Shown here: positions 1 through 9,800 of the stretch, one piece after another | Layout of the letters: the number at the start of each line of letters is the position of its first letter | Numbering within the stretch: position 1 is the stretch's first letter | Assembly (NCBI GenBank): GCA_024280115.1 | Contig: JAJRQT010000040.1 | Location: 1-52,395, forward strand | Source of the DNA: Bacteroidota bacterium | GTDB taxonomy: Bacteria; Bacteroidota; Bacteroidia; Cytophagales; Cyclobacteriaceae | Reading direction: 5' to 3' | DNA length: 52,395 nt | Made by a program: the position numbers and the translations under genes | The notes under the pieces: generated by a model | What the model saw: the letters and a program-made list of their open reading frames with translations, nothing else | Told to the model about the DNA's origin: nothing | The model's database searches: none

Positions 1-404
1 CATTATTTTTGGTTCAGAAATGGAAAAGCTAAAAGTTAGTTCGAAATCCATCAGAAATCAGAAAATTAAGAGTGCAATAAAATATTAAAATAATTATATT
101 GCAAAAACGAGAGATGCGTTTTCTTAGTGACACTAATTATCAATCACAATTTATTTTCCAGTAATTTTCAATAATTGATAAATAACAGTATATAATTAAT
201 CGACCACCATACGAATAATACCAAATTATGTTACCCTGTCCATTACAGTTCGAGTATTGTTGCAAATTCGTACATATTTTTAATTATAGAAATATCAATG
301 TTCCATTATTATATTGATTTTAAGCTACTTACATTTTTTGGCATAGCCTTCGTATAGTGAGGTGTCAGAATGATGAACGTATTTTCAACCTTAAAATAAA
401 TATT
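1..404. other. AT-rich stretch at left edge, no convincing gene
   Basis: No complete gene is visible here. One frame is open from base 2 to a TAA at 86-88 (28 codons, basic, ending KSAIKY) and could be the C-terminus of a protein starting outside the window, but nothing identifies it. The rest is AT-rich and presumably holds the promoter of the gene at 405. A 15-mer AAAAACGAGAGATGC at 103-117 recurs inside that gene at 506-520. Confidence 0.5.
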
Positions 405-815
405 ATGAATTATCGTATTTTAAAATCAACTTTTGCTGCAACCATGGCTTTTGTTGTATTGAGCAGCAGTGTACTATTCGCAAGAGTAGATGACAGAACA
501 ACCGAAAAAACGAGAGATGCCGTTGGCCAGGCCGGTCCGGATGATTGGTACACACTGGCAATAAGCGCTGAAAAGTGCTTTAAGAAAAAGGTTAATCTTA
601 GAGAAGCTTCCGAATGGCTGGACCAATCACTGGAAATTGCCGAAACGCCATTCAACCTTGAACTCAAAGGTGATTATTATAATGAAAATAGACTCCCGGA
701 TAAAGCTCTTGAGTATTATGTCCGGGCCATGAATACATTGAAAGAAAATGATGGCAAAGCTGAGGTTAGAGACATTCAGAAGAAAATAGCTAAAATAATC
801 AATATCGGCGGATAG
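405..815 (+). CDS. Small exported TPR-like protein
   Basis: A 136-aa protein starting at the ATG at 405. An upstream in-frame GTG at 357 would put 16 residues in front of a clean signal peptide, so 405 is preferred. Residues 1 to about 27 form an n-region and hydrophobic core ending in SSSVLFARVDD, suggesting export to the periplasm. The mature part is helical, with one or two TPR-like helix pairs (EASEWLDQSLEIAE and DKALEYYVRAMNTLKE). No catalytic motif is visible. A strong hairpin terminator follows, so it is probably monocistronic. Function unknown; a protein-interaction role is inferred from the repeats only. Confidence 0.75.
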   Translation: MNYRILKSTFAATMAFVVLSSSVLFARVDDRTTEKTRDAVGQAGPDDWYTLAISAEKCFKKKVNLREASEWLDQSLEIAETPFNLELKGDYYNENRLPDKALEYYVRAMNTLKENDGKAEVRDIQKKIAKIINIGG

Positions 816-865
816 GATTCATATCTAATTTGATCATATTCAAATTAGGTAATCACTAACCTTGT

Positions 866-897
866 AAACGGGAATCTCTGGCGGGATTCCCGTTTTT
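866..897 (+). terminator. Rho-independent terminator
   Basis: A perfect 11-bp stem (AAACGGGAATC at 866-876 with GATTCCCGTTT at 885-895), an 8-nt loop, and T residues running to 897. It lies 50 bp after the TPR-like gene and closes its transcript. Confidence 0.85.
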
Positions 898-1002
898 ACG
901 TTAAACTGAATTTCATTATAAAAAAATAAACTACCTTGTTGTCATATGTTCAAGCTCAACTTATATTGCTTTATTTAGTTTTATAAATCACTAAGTCAGA
1001 TA

Positions 1003-2271
1003 ATGATTTCAAATTCCCGCCGAGCCTTTTTAAAAAACTCTTGTTTAGCGTCATTCGGTTTTTTTATAGCTCAGTCTTGTAAATCAAGTCTCAATAAAAA
1101 ACCAACAATCCTCATCGTTTCTGGATGGCAGGATGTAAATATTGGTGACATTGCTCATACACCCGGATTGCTTCATGTGGTGGAAACTTTTATTCTGGAC
1201 GCCGATATCATTTTGTGGAAAACGAGCAAAAATAAAAAGGTGGAAACACTCATTTCAGACAATTTCCCAAAGGTGAAAATTATTCACGGAAATGTGGATA
1301 AACTCTATGGAGTGGACAATCCTGAAGTTATAAACGCCTTTGAAAAATCTGATATAATGATCCATGGATCCGGGCCTTATATTGTTGGAAAATCTCATTT
1401 GGAGGCATGGAATAAATACTCATCCAAACCATTTGGTATTTTTGGAACTACTATCCAGCAAATAAATGATGACTTATATGCATTGCTGAAAAAAGCATCT
1501 TTTATATATACCAGGGAAACAAAATCACTGGAAGTACTAAAACAAAGTAGCTTGACCGGAGACCATATTCTCTTTGCCCCGGATGCAACATTTTACTTAA
1601 ACCTCAAAAATGATTTAACCGCAAATTCTTTTTTGCAAGAAAATTATTTAAAGGAAAAAGAGTTTATTTGCGCAATTCCAAGACTTCGATATACGCCATA
1701 TCATAAATTTCGAAAAGTAAACTGGAATGAAGAAAAAATAGCAAAGGTTGAATCCACTAATGAAAAACATAAAGAAATCGACCATACCAAAATGAGAGAA
1801 GCCATGATTATGTGGGTTCGTGAAACAGGAAAAAAAGTACTGGTTTGTCCGGAAATGACATATGAGGTTGACATCATGGATGAATTGCTTATTGATCCCT
1901 TACCTGAAGATGTAAAACCCAATGTGATTAAAAGAGGCTATTGGATGCCGGATGAAGCTGCATCCGTTTACGGCAAAGCCTTTGCTTTATTAAGTTTTGA
2001 ATGTCATTCTCCTATCATCGCTCTGGTAAATGGCACTCCTTCAATTTATCTTCGACAACCCGAAGACACCATAAAAGGACAAATGTATTATGATTTGGGG
2101 TTTGAAAATTGGGTGTTTGAAATTGATGAAACAAAGGGCAGTCAAATCGCTGATGAACTGAGGAAAATTTGGAATAATTATGATCAATCTAAAAAGATTG
2201 TGCAGAAATCCTTGAAAAACATTGACCAGATATATCAAAAAAGTTGTCGGCTGATAAAAGAATTTCTATGA
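1003..2271 (+). CDS. Polysaccharide pyruvyl transferase family protein with Tat/lipoprotein signal
   Basis: A 422-aa protein of the polysaccharide pyruvyl transferase superfamily. Visible features are the N-terminal NIGDIAHTPGLL segment, the glycine-rich IHGSGPYIVG loop, and a C-terminal half with FECHSPIIALVNGTPSIY typical of these GT-B-like enzymes. Known members move pyruvate from PEP onto glycans and act in the cytoplasm. Here the N-terminus reads SRRAFLKNS, a twin-arginine consensus, followed by a hydrophobic stretch and a lipobox-like IAQSC (Cys26). The protein therefore looks like a Tat-exported lipoprotein, where PEP would not be available. Its true substrate is unknown. It precedes two glycoside-hydrolase genes on the same strand. 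Confidence 0.75.
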   Translation: MISNSRRAFLKNSCLASFGFFIAQSCKSSLNKKPTILIVSGWQDVNIGDIAHTPGLLHVVETFILDADIILWKTSKNKKVETLISDNFPKVKIIHGNVDKLYGVDNPEVINAFEKSDIMIHGSGPYIVGKSHLEAWNKYSSKPFGIFGTTIQQINDDLYALLKKASFIYTRETKSLEVLKQSSLTGDHILFAPDATFYLNLKNDLTANSFLQENYLKEKEFICAIPRLRYTPYHKFRKVNWNEEKIAKVESTNEKHKEIDHTKMREAMIMWVRETGKKVLVCPEMTYEVDIMDELLIDPLPEDVKPNVIKRGYWMPDEAASVYGKAFALLSFECHSPIIALVNGTPSIYLRQPEDTIKGQMYYDLGFENWVFEIDETKGSQIADELRKIWNNYDQSKKIVQKSLKNIDQIYQKSCRLIKEFL

Positions 2272-2316
2272 TTTTCAGGCAACAATGTTTTAATATTATA
2301 TGTGGATTTTAAAACA

Positions 2317-3405
2317 ATGATATTAAGGAATATTCAGCTATTGTTGGCAACCTTATTAATTGGTCTTGCATGTTCTAATAAAAAGGAAAATTATACCTGC
2401 AATGATCTCAACTTTCAAGAATTAATACAACCCGTTCCACGGTCTGCAAAATTTAGCAATGAGGCTTTTTTTACCTGGGGTGCAGGACTTGTAAAATCAA
2501 AAACTGATGATAAATACCATCTTTTTTATTCCCGCTGGCCTCATGCCTACGGATTTAGATCCTGGGTATCACACTCAGAAATCGCCCACGCAGTTTCCGA
2601 TTCACCCTATGGTCCATTTGAATACCGTGATGTAGCCTTAGCACCAAGGGCTCCTTCATATTGGGATGGAATGGTGACGCATAATCCAAATATTCACTAT
2701 TTCAATGGTAAATATTATCTTTATTATATGGGCAATACCGGCGATGGCAGAGTTGCCACTACAAGCCTGAATTTTGTCCATCGCAATAATCAAAGAATTG
2801 GAGTCGCCGTAGCCGATAATCTGAATGGACCCTGGGAACGGTTAGACAAACCTATCATCGATGTATCACCAGATTCAACTGCACATGATGCTTTGATGAC
2901 TTCTAATCCTTCAGTTGCCCAAATGCCCGATGGGCGATTTCTAATGATTTATAAAGCGGTAGGAAAGAAAAAAGCGATGCCATTTGGAGGCCCGGTTGTA
3001 CATCTTGCAGCATTTTCTGATTCACCTATTGGTCCGTTTGTCAAACAATTAAAACCCATTTTTACTTCAGAAAAATATGATTTTTTCCCGGCAGAGGACC
3101 CTTATATTTGGAGTGATAACAGTTGTATTTATGCAATTATATAAGATCAGGGAGGCTATTTTTGGAATACCGGTAGAAGTTTATTGCTGTTTAAATCAAC
3201 CAACGGACTAGACTGGAAATTGGCTGAAAAACCATTGGTTTATACATTAGAATTAATATGGGAAGATGGATTAATCCAAAAAATGAAAGCTATAGAACGG
3301 CCACAATTATATATCGAGGATGGAAAACCAAAAACTTTACTGGTGGCAGTATCAGATACAACAGGAAGCTATTCGTTTAATGTTCAAATTCCCCTAAAGC
3401 AATAA
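2317..3405 (+). pseudogene. Five-bladed beta-propeller glycoside hydrolase (GH43/GH117-like) interrupted by an in-frame stop
   Basis: The ATG at 2317 opens a lipoprotein signal with lipobox LACS. The body carries repeated propeller motifs: YHLFYSRWP, YYLYYMGNTGDG, GVAVADNLNGPWER, and FPAEDPYIW. The frame hits TAA at 3142-3144 after YAII, then continues in the same frame with DQGGYFWNTGRSLLLF, STNGLDW, WEDG and ERPQLYIEDGKPK to a stop at 3405. The downstream part is the expected final blade, so the original product was about 362 aa. AAA (Lys) to TAA is the simplest single-base change. The upstream 275 aa could still be made but would lack the last blade. Family assignment is by motif; the substrate is unknown, and the neighbouring GH29 suggests a fucose-containing glycan. 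Confidence 0.75.
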
Positions 3406-3613
3406 TCTAATGTTGATTTCTAAATAAGAAATCATAGAGTTCAATGAGTCATTTTATTTTACCATGTTTACTTATGAAATAATATTTACCCGTTTTATAT
3501 TAAAGGCAGGATATCATATTCCTATTATAAAAACACCTCATATACACTAAAATTAAATTATTATATATACTTTGGTAAACTTGCAGATGAAAGTGAAATT
3601 ACAAATTAGAGAA

Positions 3614-4984
3614 ATGAAAAAATTACCTGTCACCTTACTGATGATCATACTTACTTCAAATGTATTTGCTCAAAGTTACCAGGCAAACTGGGAATCCATC
3701 GACAGCCGCCCTGTGCCGGAATGGTTCAGCGATGCTAAATTTGGCATTTTTATCCATTGGGGAGTTTTTTCTGTACCTGCCTGGGGTCCAACAGATGCAG
3801 CGGTATATGACAAATATGCCGAGTGGTACTGGTATAAATTGATGGAACCAAGCTCGAAAGTAAACGCAAATTTTGTCGAATTTCACAACAAAACTTATGG
3901 TGAGGATTTCAAATATCAGGATTTTGTGAAAGACTTCACCTGTGAAATGTTTGAACCGGCAGACTGGGCTAAGGTCTTTAAAGAATCAGGGGCAAAATAT
4001 GTTGTGTTGACGTCTAAACACCATGAAGGATTTACACTTTGGCCAAGTGCTCATTCATGGAATTGGAATGCGGTGGATGTTGGGCCACATCGTGACCTTG
4101 CCGGTGATCTGATCAATGCTGTTCGGGCCGAAGGACTGCGTATGGGATATTATTATTCTTTATATGAATGGTATAATCCTTTATACAAATCCGATGTAAA
4201 CAAATATGTGGATGAACATATGATTCCTCAGATGAAAGAGCTTGTTAACAGCTATAAGCCAGATATCGTGTGGACAGATGGGGAATGGGACCACCCGAGT
4301 GAGGTATGGAAAAGTACAGAGTTTCTGGCCTGGTTATACAACGAATCTCCTGTAAAAGACGAAGTCGTTGTCAATGACCGTTGGGGTAAAGAAACAAGGA
4401 GCAAACACGGAGGCATTTATACTACTGAATATGATTTGGTTCATGAAGGTATAATGACAGAAACACTTTCCCATCCTTGGGAAGAATGCCGGGGAATTGG
4501 AGGGTCATTCGGATACAATAGAAATGAATTCCTGGAAAGCTATTCAACTTCAGAAGAATTGGTGCATATACTTATCGATAAGGTTGCAAGAGGAGGAAAT
4601 CTACTTTTAAATATTGGCCCAACCGCTGACGGTAGAATCCCGGTTATTCAGCAACAAAGATTGAAGGATATTGGAGATTGGCTTTCTGTGAATGGTGAAG
4701 CAATATACGGTACAACAAGTTGGGAAAATGCTGATGCCGCCAAGTTACCGAATGTCTTCTATACAAAAAAGGGTAATGATTTATTTGTGATCTGCACAAA
4801 ATTTCCTGAAAAACCATTGATTATAAATGGTGTGAAATCATCAAAAGTCAATATGCTGGGTTTTAATGGAAAAGTGTCTGTCAAAAGCACAAGCAAGGGT
4901 GTAACAATAACTCCGCCAATGGTAAATCCGGCCACCAATCCATGCGACTATGCATGGGCGTTTAAACTGGAAAATATCAATTAA
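3614..4984 (+). CDS. Alpha-L-fucosidase, GH29
   Basis: A 456-aa exported glycosidase that removes alpha-linked L-fucose. The ATG at 3614 starts a clean signal peptide (MKKLPVTLLMIILTSNVFAQ); in-frame codons upstream would bury it. GH29 landmarks are in order: WFSDAKFGIFIHWGVFSVPAW near the N-terminus, the substrate-site segment AKYVVLTSKHHEGFTLWPS, and DIVWTDGEW with the expected catalytic nucleophile Asp222. A GGNLLLNIGPTADGRIP segment ends the barrel, and a C-terminal beta-sandwich follows. Length matches bacterial GH29 enzymes. It probably acts in the periplasm. No SusC/SusD pair lies beside it, so this is not a full polysaccharide-utilisation locus as seen in this window. Confidence 0.95.
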   Translation: MKKLPVTLLMIILTSNVFAQSYQANWESIDSRPVPEWFSDAKFGIFIHWGVFSVPAWGPTDAAVYDKYAEWYWYKLMEPSSKVNANFVEFHNKTYGEDFKYQDFVKDFTCEMFEPADWAKVFKESGAKYVVLTSKHHEGFTLWPSAHSWNWNAVDVGPHRDLAGDLINAVRAEGLRMGYYYSLYEWYNPLYKSDVNKYVDEHMIPQMKELVNSYKPDIVWTDGEWDHPSEVWKSTEFLAWLYNESPVKDEVVVNDRWGKETRSKHGGIYTTEYDLVHEGIMTETLSHPWEECRGIGGSFGYNRNEFLESYSTSEELVHILIDKVARGGNLLLNIGPTADGRIPVIQQQRLKDIGDWLSVNGEAIYGTTSWENADAAKLPNVFYTKKGNDLFVICTKFPEKPLIINGVKSSKVNMLGFNGKVSVKSTSKGVTITPPMVNPATNPCDYAWAFKLENIN

Positions 4985-4994
4985 ATTATCGCAC

Positions 4995-5501
4995 TTACTT
5001 TTCAAATGTTAGCTCTTTTATAAGCTGACCGTGTTGAGGAAATTCTTGAATCATCTTTTCCCGGGTTCCCAATTCAAAATCATCGAAATGAAAACCCGGA
5101 GCTAATGTACATCCTAAAAGTGCAAAGCTGCTTTTATCTATCAGTCTTCCTCCAAACCAATGGTTTTGAGGAACCGTAAATTGAAGATTTTCTCCTGCTT
5201 CAGAATTCTGTCCTAACAGGTGATGGTTCATTTTTCCATCATTACCCAAAACATGCAATTCAAGAGTCGAGCCAATATAAAAGTGCCATATTTCATCTGA
5301 TTGTAAGCGGTGAAAACTTGAAAAATCATCCTCTTTTAAAAGAAAATAAATAGATGTAGCAAAACTTCTCTCACCACTATATCTAGCTGGCAAAGCCATT
5401 TTTTCAATATTTCCTTCTGATTTATATACTTCTTTGTAGTAACCACCTTCCGGATGTTTAGTCAAATTGAGTTTTTTTATCCAATAATCAGCGTCATACA
5501 T
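4995..5501 (-). CDS. DUF985 cupin-family protein
   Basis: A 168-aa protein of the cupin_5/DUF985 family. It opens with LNLTKHPEGGYYKEVYKS, which is characteristic of the family, and continues with SIYFLLKEDDFSSFHRL, DEIWHFYIGSTLELH and the C-terminal LGCTLAPGFHFDDFELG. Histidines in the two cupin motifs could bind a metal. The family has no firmly established reaction. It is cytosolic, with no signal peptide. It converges with the fucosidase, 10 bp apart, so the two are unlikely to be cotranscribed. Confidence 0.9.
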   Translation of the reverse strand: MYDADYWIKKLNLTKHPEGGYYKEVYKSEGNIEKMALPARYSGERSFATSIYFLLKEDDFSSFHRLQSDEIWHFYIGSTLELHVLGNDGKMNHHLLGQNSEAGENLQFTVPQNHWFGGRLIDKSSFALLGCTLAPGFHFDDFELGTREKMIQEFPQHGQLIKELTFEK

Positions 5502-5613
5502 TTCTTTACTATTTTATACAGAATGAGTTATCATCAAAAATATTTTATATTTTTGAGTTGATATAATACTTATATACAAGCTACTACTAAACAGACGTTA
5601 TAGAAAACCTAAT

Positions 5614-6024
5614 ATGGACCCTCATTATAAGGAAAAATTAAGCCACATCAATGACCTGATTAAGCTTTCACAAATTGACGGCGAAGAATCTCACATGGAG
5701 CTAAATTTCATTAATTCTGTTGCTGCCAGACTTGGTATCGAAAAAATTGATGTTAAAAAAATCAAATCAGGTGACTTAGATATCACTTATTCAACTCCGA
5801 AAACTGAATCAAAAGTCATAGAACAGTTTCACAGGCTTATAATTCTCATTGGAATCGATAAATTAATTTATAAAGAAGAGGTTTCTTTTTGTGTGGAACT
5901 CGGCGTGAGAATGGGTCTTAACTACAATGCAATAGCTGAAGTGCTCAGGAAAACCCTAAGAAATCCAGCTTATATCATGCATCTTGATGAGATGGAAAAA
6001 ATATTTAAGAAATACTCGAATTAG
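5614..6024 (+). CDS. TerB-like small helical protein
   Basis: A 136-aa soluble, helical, charged protein with no signal peptide. The N-terminal pattern HINDLIKLSQIDGEES followed by FINSVAARLGI resembles the acidic helix-loop-helix start of the TerB/DjlA-N fold, and a second similar unit lies around residues 75-110. Proteins of this kind sit singly in many Bacteroidota genomes. No tellurite-resistance partners are nearby, so no such role is claimed. It is transcribed away from the DUF985 gene. Confidence 0.6.
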   Translation: MDPHYKEKLSHINDLIKLSQIDGEESHMELNFINSVAARLGIEKIDVKKIKSGDLDITYSTPKTESKVIEQFHRLIILIGIDKLIYKEEVSFCVELGVRMGLNYNAIAEVLRKTLRNPAYIMHLDEMEKIFKKYSN

Positions 6025-6079
6025 GCCAATAATTTAAGGTTTTTGTAGTATTCTAAACAAATTGGGGAACCGCCACAAT

Positions 6080-6715
6080 TCAAAAAACAAATAAAATCAT
6101 CAGGAAAATCAAGGTCCAGGAAAAAACGATGAAGTGCCAGTAACTTCTAAAAACCTCCAGTTTTATTTTCTCCATTGGGTTTGTAGCAACTATTAAGGAT
6201 TTCACAGGATCATGTTCGATCATCATATATTTATAGAATAGCAGTGCTGACATTACTAATCCTGCCAGTAAATAAAATATATGAAGCCCGGAAAACGCAA
6301 AAAGATAATTCGTGCTTTTATTTATCTCCATCACGCCACTGTCTTTCAATAATTCCATCCATGCAAATGCCTGTGATATAAAAAATAGTAAACCTGCTAT
6401 TAGGGTATAACTCAGTAATTTTCGCAATTGAGAAATTCTATCATTCCTATAGGCATTTAAAAATTCAGATGTAAAATATACAGAGCAAATCAGCAATATA
6501 GTGCTGACGGTGAAAAATTTTGGCAGGGTGAAATCAATATTTCCTTTTATTTCAAAAGCCAGATGCTTTATGAACATATATGATAAAAAAGCATACAGAA
6601 GGCAACTTATAGAGATCACAAGATAGTTAATCATCTTGTAAGGATGGAGTTTTTCAATCCTTTCAATAACAGGCCTTTTTTTAGATACCCCGGTCTTTTG
6701 ATTAAATGATTTCAT
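6080..6715 (-). CDS. Cytochrome c oxidase subunit III-like membrane protein
   Basis: A 211-aa protein with five hydrophobic helices (about residues 28-50, 65-85, 100-122, 136-160, 190-210) after a basic cytosolic N-terminus. The helix pattern and the ending RSYWHFIVFSWTLIFLMILFVF match the compact heme-copper oxidase subunit III family, in which the penultimate helix carries YWHFvd-like residues. Subunits I and II are not in this window, so it is a stand-alone copy; its oxidase partner is unknown. It is divergent from mfd across a 121-bp AT-rich gap. Confidence 0.75.
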   Translation of the reverse strand: MKSFNQKTGVSKKRPVIERIEKLHPYKMINYLVISISCLLYAFLSYMFIKHLAFEIKGNIDFTLPKFFTVSTILLICSVYFTSEFLNAYRNDRISQLRKLLSYTLIAGLLFFISQAFAWMELLKDSGVMEINKSTNYLFAFSGLHIFYLLAGLVMSALLFYKYMMIEHDPVKSLIVATNPMEKIKLEVFRSYWHFIVFSWTLIFLMILFVF

Positions 6716-6836
6716 AGATTAATAATTCAATAACTTAATTGACATAAAAGGGTTTATAAATTTACATTATAATTTACATAATTGTTAGCATCATCAAGTT
6801 TTAGAATTGTAATTTTGTAACGAAAATATCCTTCGA

Positions 6837-9800
6837 TTGTTGAAAGTAAGAGACTTTTTAAATTATTACAAGAGTGACATCATTGTTAACTCTTTGGCTG
6901 AGATATTAAAGCCAAATAACTCAGAAAGAGTACACCTCAAAGGGTTATCAGGGAGTTTTGATGCAATTATATGTGCAACAAACTCTGTGTTAGCTCCTCA
7001 ATTAAGTCATTTATTTATCCTCCATGACAGGGAAGAAGCGGCATATTTCCAGAATGATCTTCAGAATCTTATGGATAAAAAAGAAGTGTCATTTTTCCCG
7101 ACTTCATACAAACGACCCTACGAATTTGAGGAAACCGAAAATGCAAATGTGCTTTTGCGAACTGAGCTGATCAATAAATTGAACAAAAAAAGTTACCAGG
7201 GACAATTAATTGTCAGTTATCCGGAAGCATTGTGTGAAAAGGTTGTCAATAAAAGATCTCTTAAAAAACATACAATATTGCTTGAAAAAGGAAAAGAAAT
7301 TGATATCGATTCCTTTTTTATGGAGCTTATTGAATTTGAATTTGAAAAGGAAGATTTTGTGTATGAGGCGGGTCAGTTTGCTATGCGTGGAGGAATTATT
7401 GATGTTTTTTCATATGCAAATGAGTTGCCCTATAGAATTGAATTGTTTGGAAATGAAATAGAAAGTATCAGAACATTTGATCCGGATTCACAATTATCAA
7501 TCGACTATGAAAAATCAATAAGTATTATCCCAAACCTTCAAACAAAATTTGTAAATGAAACGAAACAATCATTTTTAAATTTTCTCCCAAATAATACTAA
7601 AATCTGGTTTAAAGACGTACAACTCACCCTGGATATTATTCATAAGTATCATAAAAATGCCAGAGAAAGTTTTGATGAAATTTTAAGAAAAAACAACAAT
7701 ACCCAGGTAATACTAAATCCGGAAAAATTATTTGAAACAAGCGTTTCGTTCTTAGGTGATCTTGATAAACATGACATTATTGAATTTGGAAATAAGTTTT
7801 ATTTCAAACCGGCAACGGAATTTACCTTTAATTCAGAACCTCAAGCATCGTTTAATAAAAATTTTGAATTGATAGCTGAAAATCTAATTTTCAATCAGCA
7901 AAAGCAAAACAGGATTGTCATTGCGGCAGATTCATTTACCCAGATAGAAAGGTTAACTTCCATTTTTGAAGAATCTGATCCGGAACTGAAATTTGAATCT
8001 CTCAATATTAGTTTGAGAAATGGATTCATTGATCATGATAATAATATAGTTTGCTACACTGATCATCAATTATTTGAAAGATATCATAAGTATAAATCTG
8101 GTAAAAAATATTCAAAATCTAAAGCGCTCACATTAAACGAATTGAAATCTCTTCAGACCGGTGATTATGTTACGCATATTGACCACGGTGTGGGAAGATT
8201 CGTGGGTTTGGATAAAATTCAAGTAAATGGAAATCTTCAGGAAGCATTAAGGTTGGTTTACCGGGATGATGATCTCCTGTATGTCAGCATTTATTCACTC
8301 CATAAAATATCAAAATACTCGGGAAAGGAAGGAGCCCCGCCGACTATGAGTAAACTTGGCTCGCCCGAATGGGAAAATAAAAAGAAACGCGTTCGCAAAA
8401 AAGTAAAAGACATAGCAAAAGACCTGATAGCGCTCTATGCCAAAAGAAAAGCTGCACCAGGATTTGCATTTTCACAAGACAATTATATGCAGGCAGAGCT
8501 GGAAAGTTCATTCATATTTGAAGATACACCTGATCAGGCTGCGACTACACTGGATGTGAAAAAGGATATGCAGATTGCCCATCCTATGGATCGCTTGGTT
8601 TGTGGTGATGTTGGTTTTGGTAAAACAGAAATTGCTATCCGGGCAGCATTTAAAGCAATTCTCGATGGCAAGCAAGTTGCGGTCCTGGTGCCAACAACTA
8701 TTTTGGCAATGCAACACGACCGAACGTTTAAGGACCGGTTTCAAAATTTTCCTGTAACCATCGAATACATCAACAGGTTTAAATCTTCAAAGGACACTAA
8801 ACAGATATTAAAAAATACCATAGACGGAAAGGTAGATATTTTAATTGGTACGCACCGAATTGTTAACAAAGATGTAACTTTCAAAGATTTAGGATTGCTT
8901 ATCATTGATGAAGAACAGAAATTTGGAGTCGGTGTAAAAGAGAAACTGAAAAAATTTCGGATAAATGTTGATGTGTTGACCTTAACTGCCACGCCTATTC
9001 CCAGGACATTGCACTTCTCCCTCATGGGCGCCAGGGACCTGAGTGTAATTGCCACTCCACCCCCAAATCGACAGCCTGTGACCACTGAGATTCACACATT
9101 TAGTGAATCAATTATTCGTGATGCCATCAGCTTTGAATTAAGACGGGGAGGTCAGGTTTTCTTTGTCCATAACAGGATCAAAGATATTGAGCAAGTTGCC
9201 AACATCATAATGAAGCTTGTTCCCGATGCCAAGGTAGTGGTAGGTCATGGCCAAATGGAAGGTAAAAAGTTGGAAAGTGTGATGATGAAATTTATTGGCG
9301 GATTGGCGGATGTATTGATATCTACGAACATAATTGAATCCGGCCTCGACATTCCCAACGCAAACACCATTATCATCAATCACGCGCATATGTTTGGTCT
9401 TTCGGACTTACACCAAATGAGAGGTCGGGTTGGCCGGTCAAACAAAAAAGCTTTTTGCTATTTACTTTCTGCTCCTACAATCGGATTGAGCTCTGAGGCC
9501 AGAAAAAGACTGAAAACGTTGGAGGAATTTTCGCATTTAGGAGATGGTTTTAAAGTAGCTATGAGGGATCTCGATATTCGCGGTGCCGGAAATATGCTAG
9601 GCGCCGAACAAAGCGGTTTTATAAATGACATTGGGTTTGACACGTATCATAAAATTCTCGATGAAGCAGTTCAGGACCTAAAGGAAAACGAATTCAAAGA
9701 ATTGTTTCAAACAAATATAATTGACGCCGAAACAATATTGTCAACAGATTGCGTAATCGATACAGATTTTGAATTACTAATTCCCGATGAATACATCTCC

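Noticed and set aside
1003..4984. Complete polysaccharide-utilisation locus
   Set aside because: There is no SusC/SusD pair or dedicated regulator in the region, and one of the hydrolases is broken.
5614..6024. Tellurite resistance function for the TerB-like gene
   Set aside because: The similarity is only to the fold, and no ter partner genes are present.
6810..6817. TAATTTTG before mfd as a Bacteroidota -7 promoter element (also TACCTTCG at 32158 before mutS)
   Set aside because: The -7 word fits or nearly fits TAnnTTTG, but no -33 element lies at the right spacing, and such words are frequent in AT-rich DNA.
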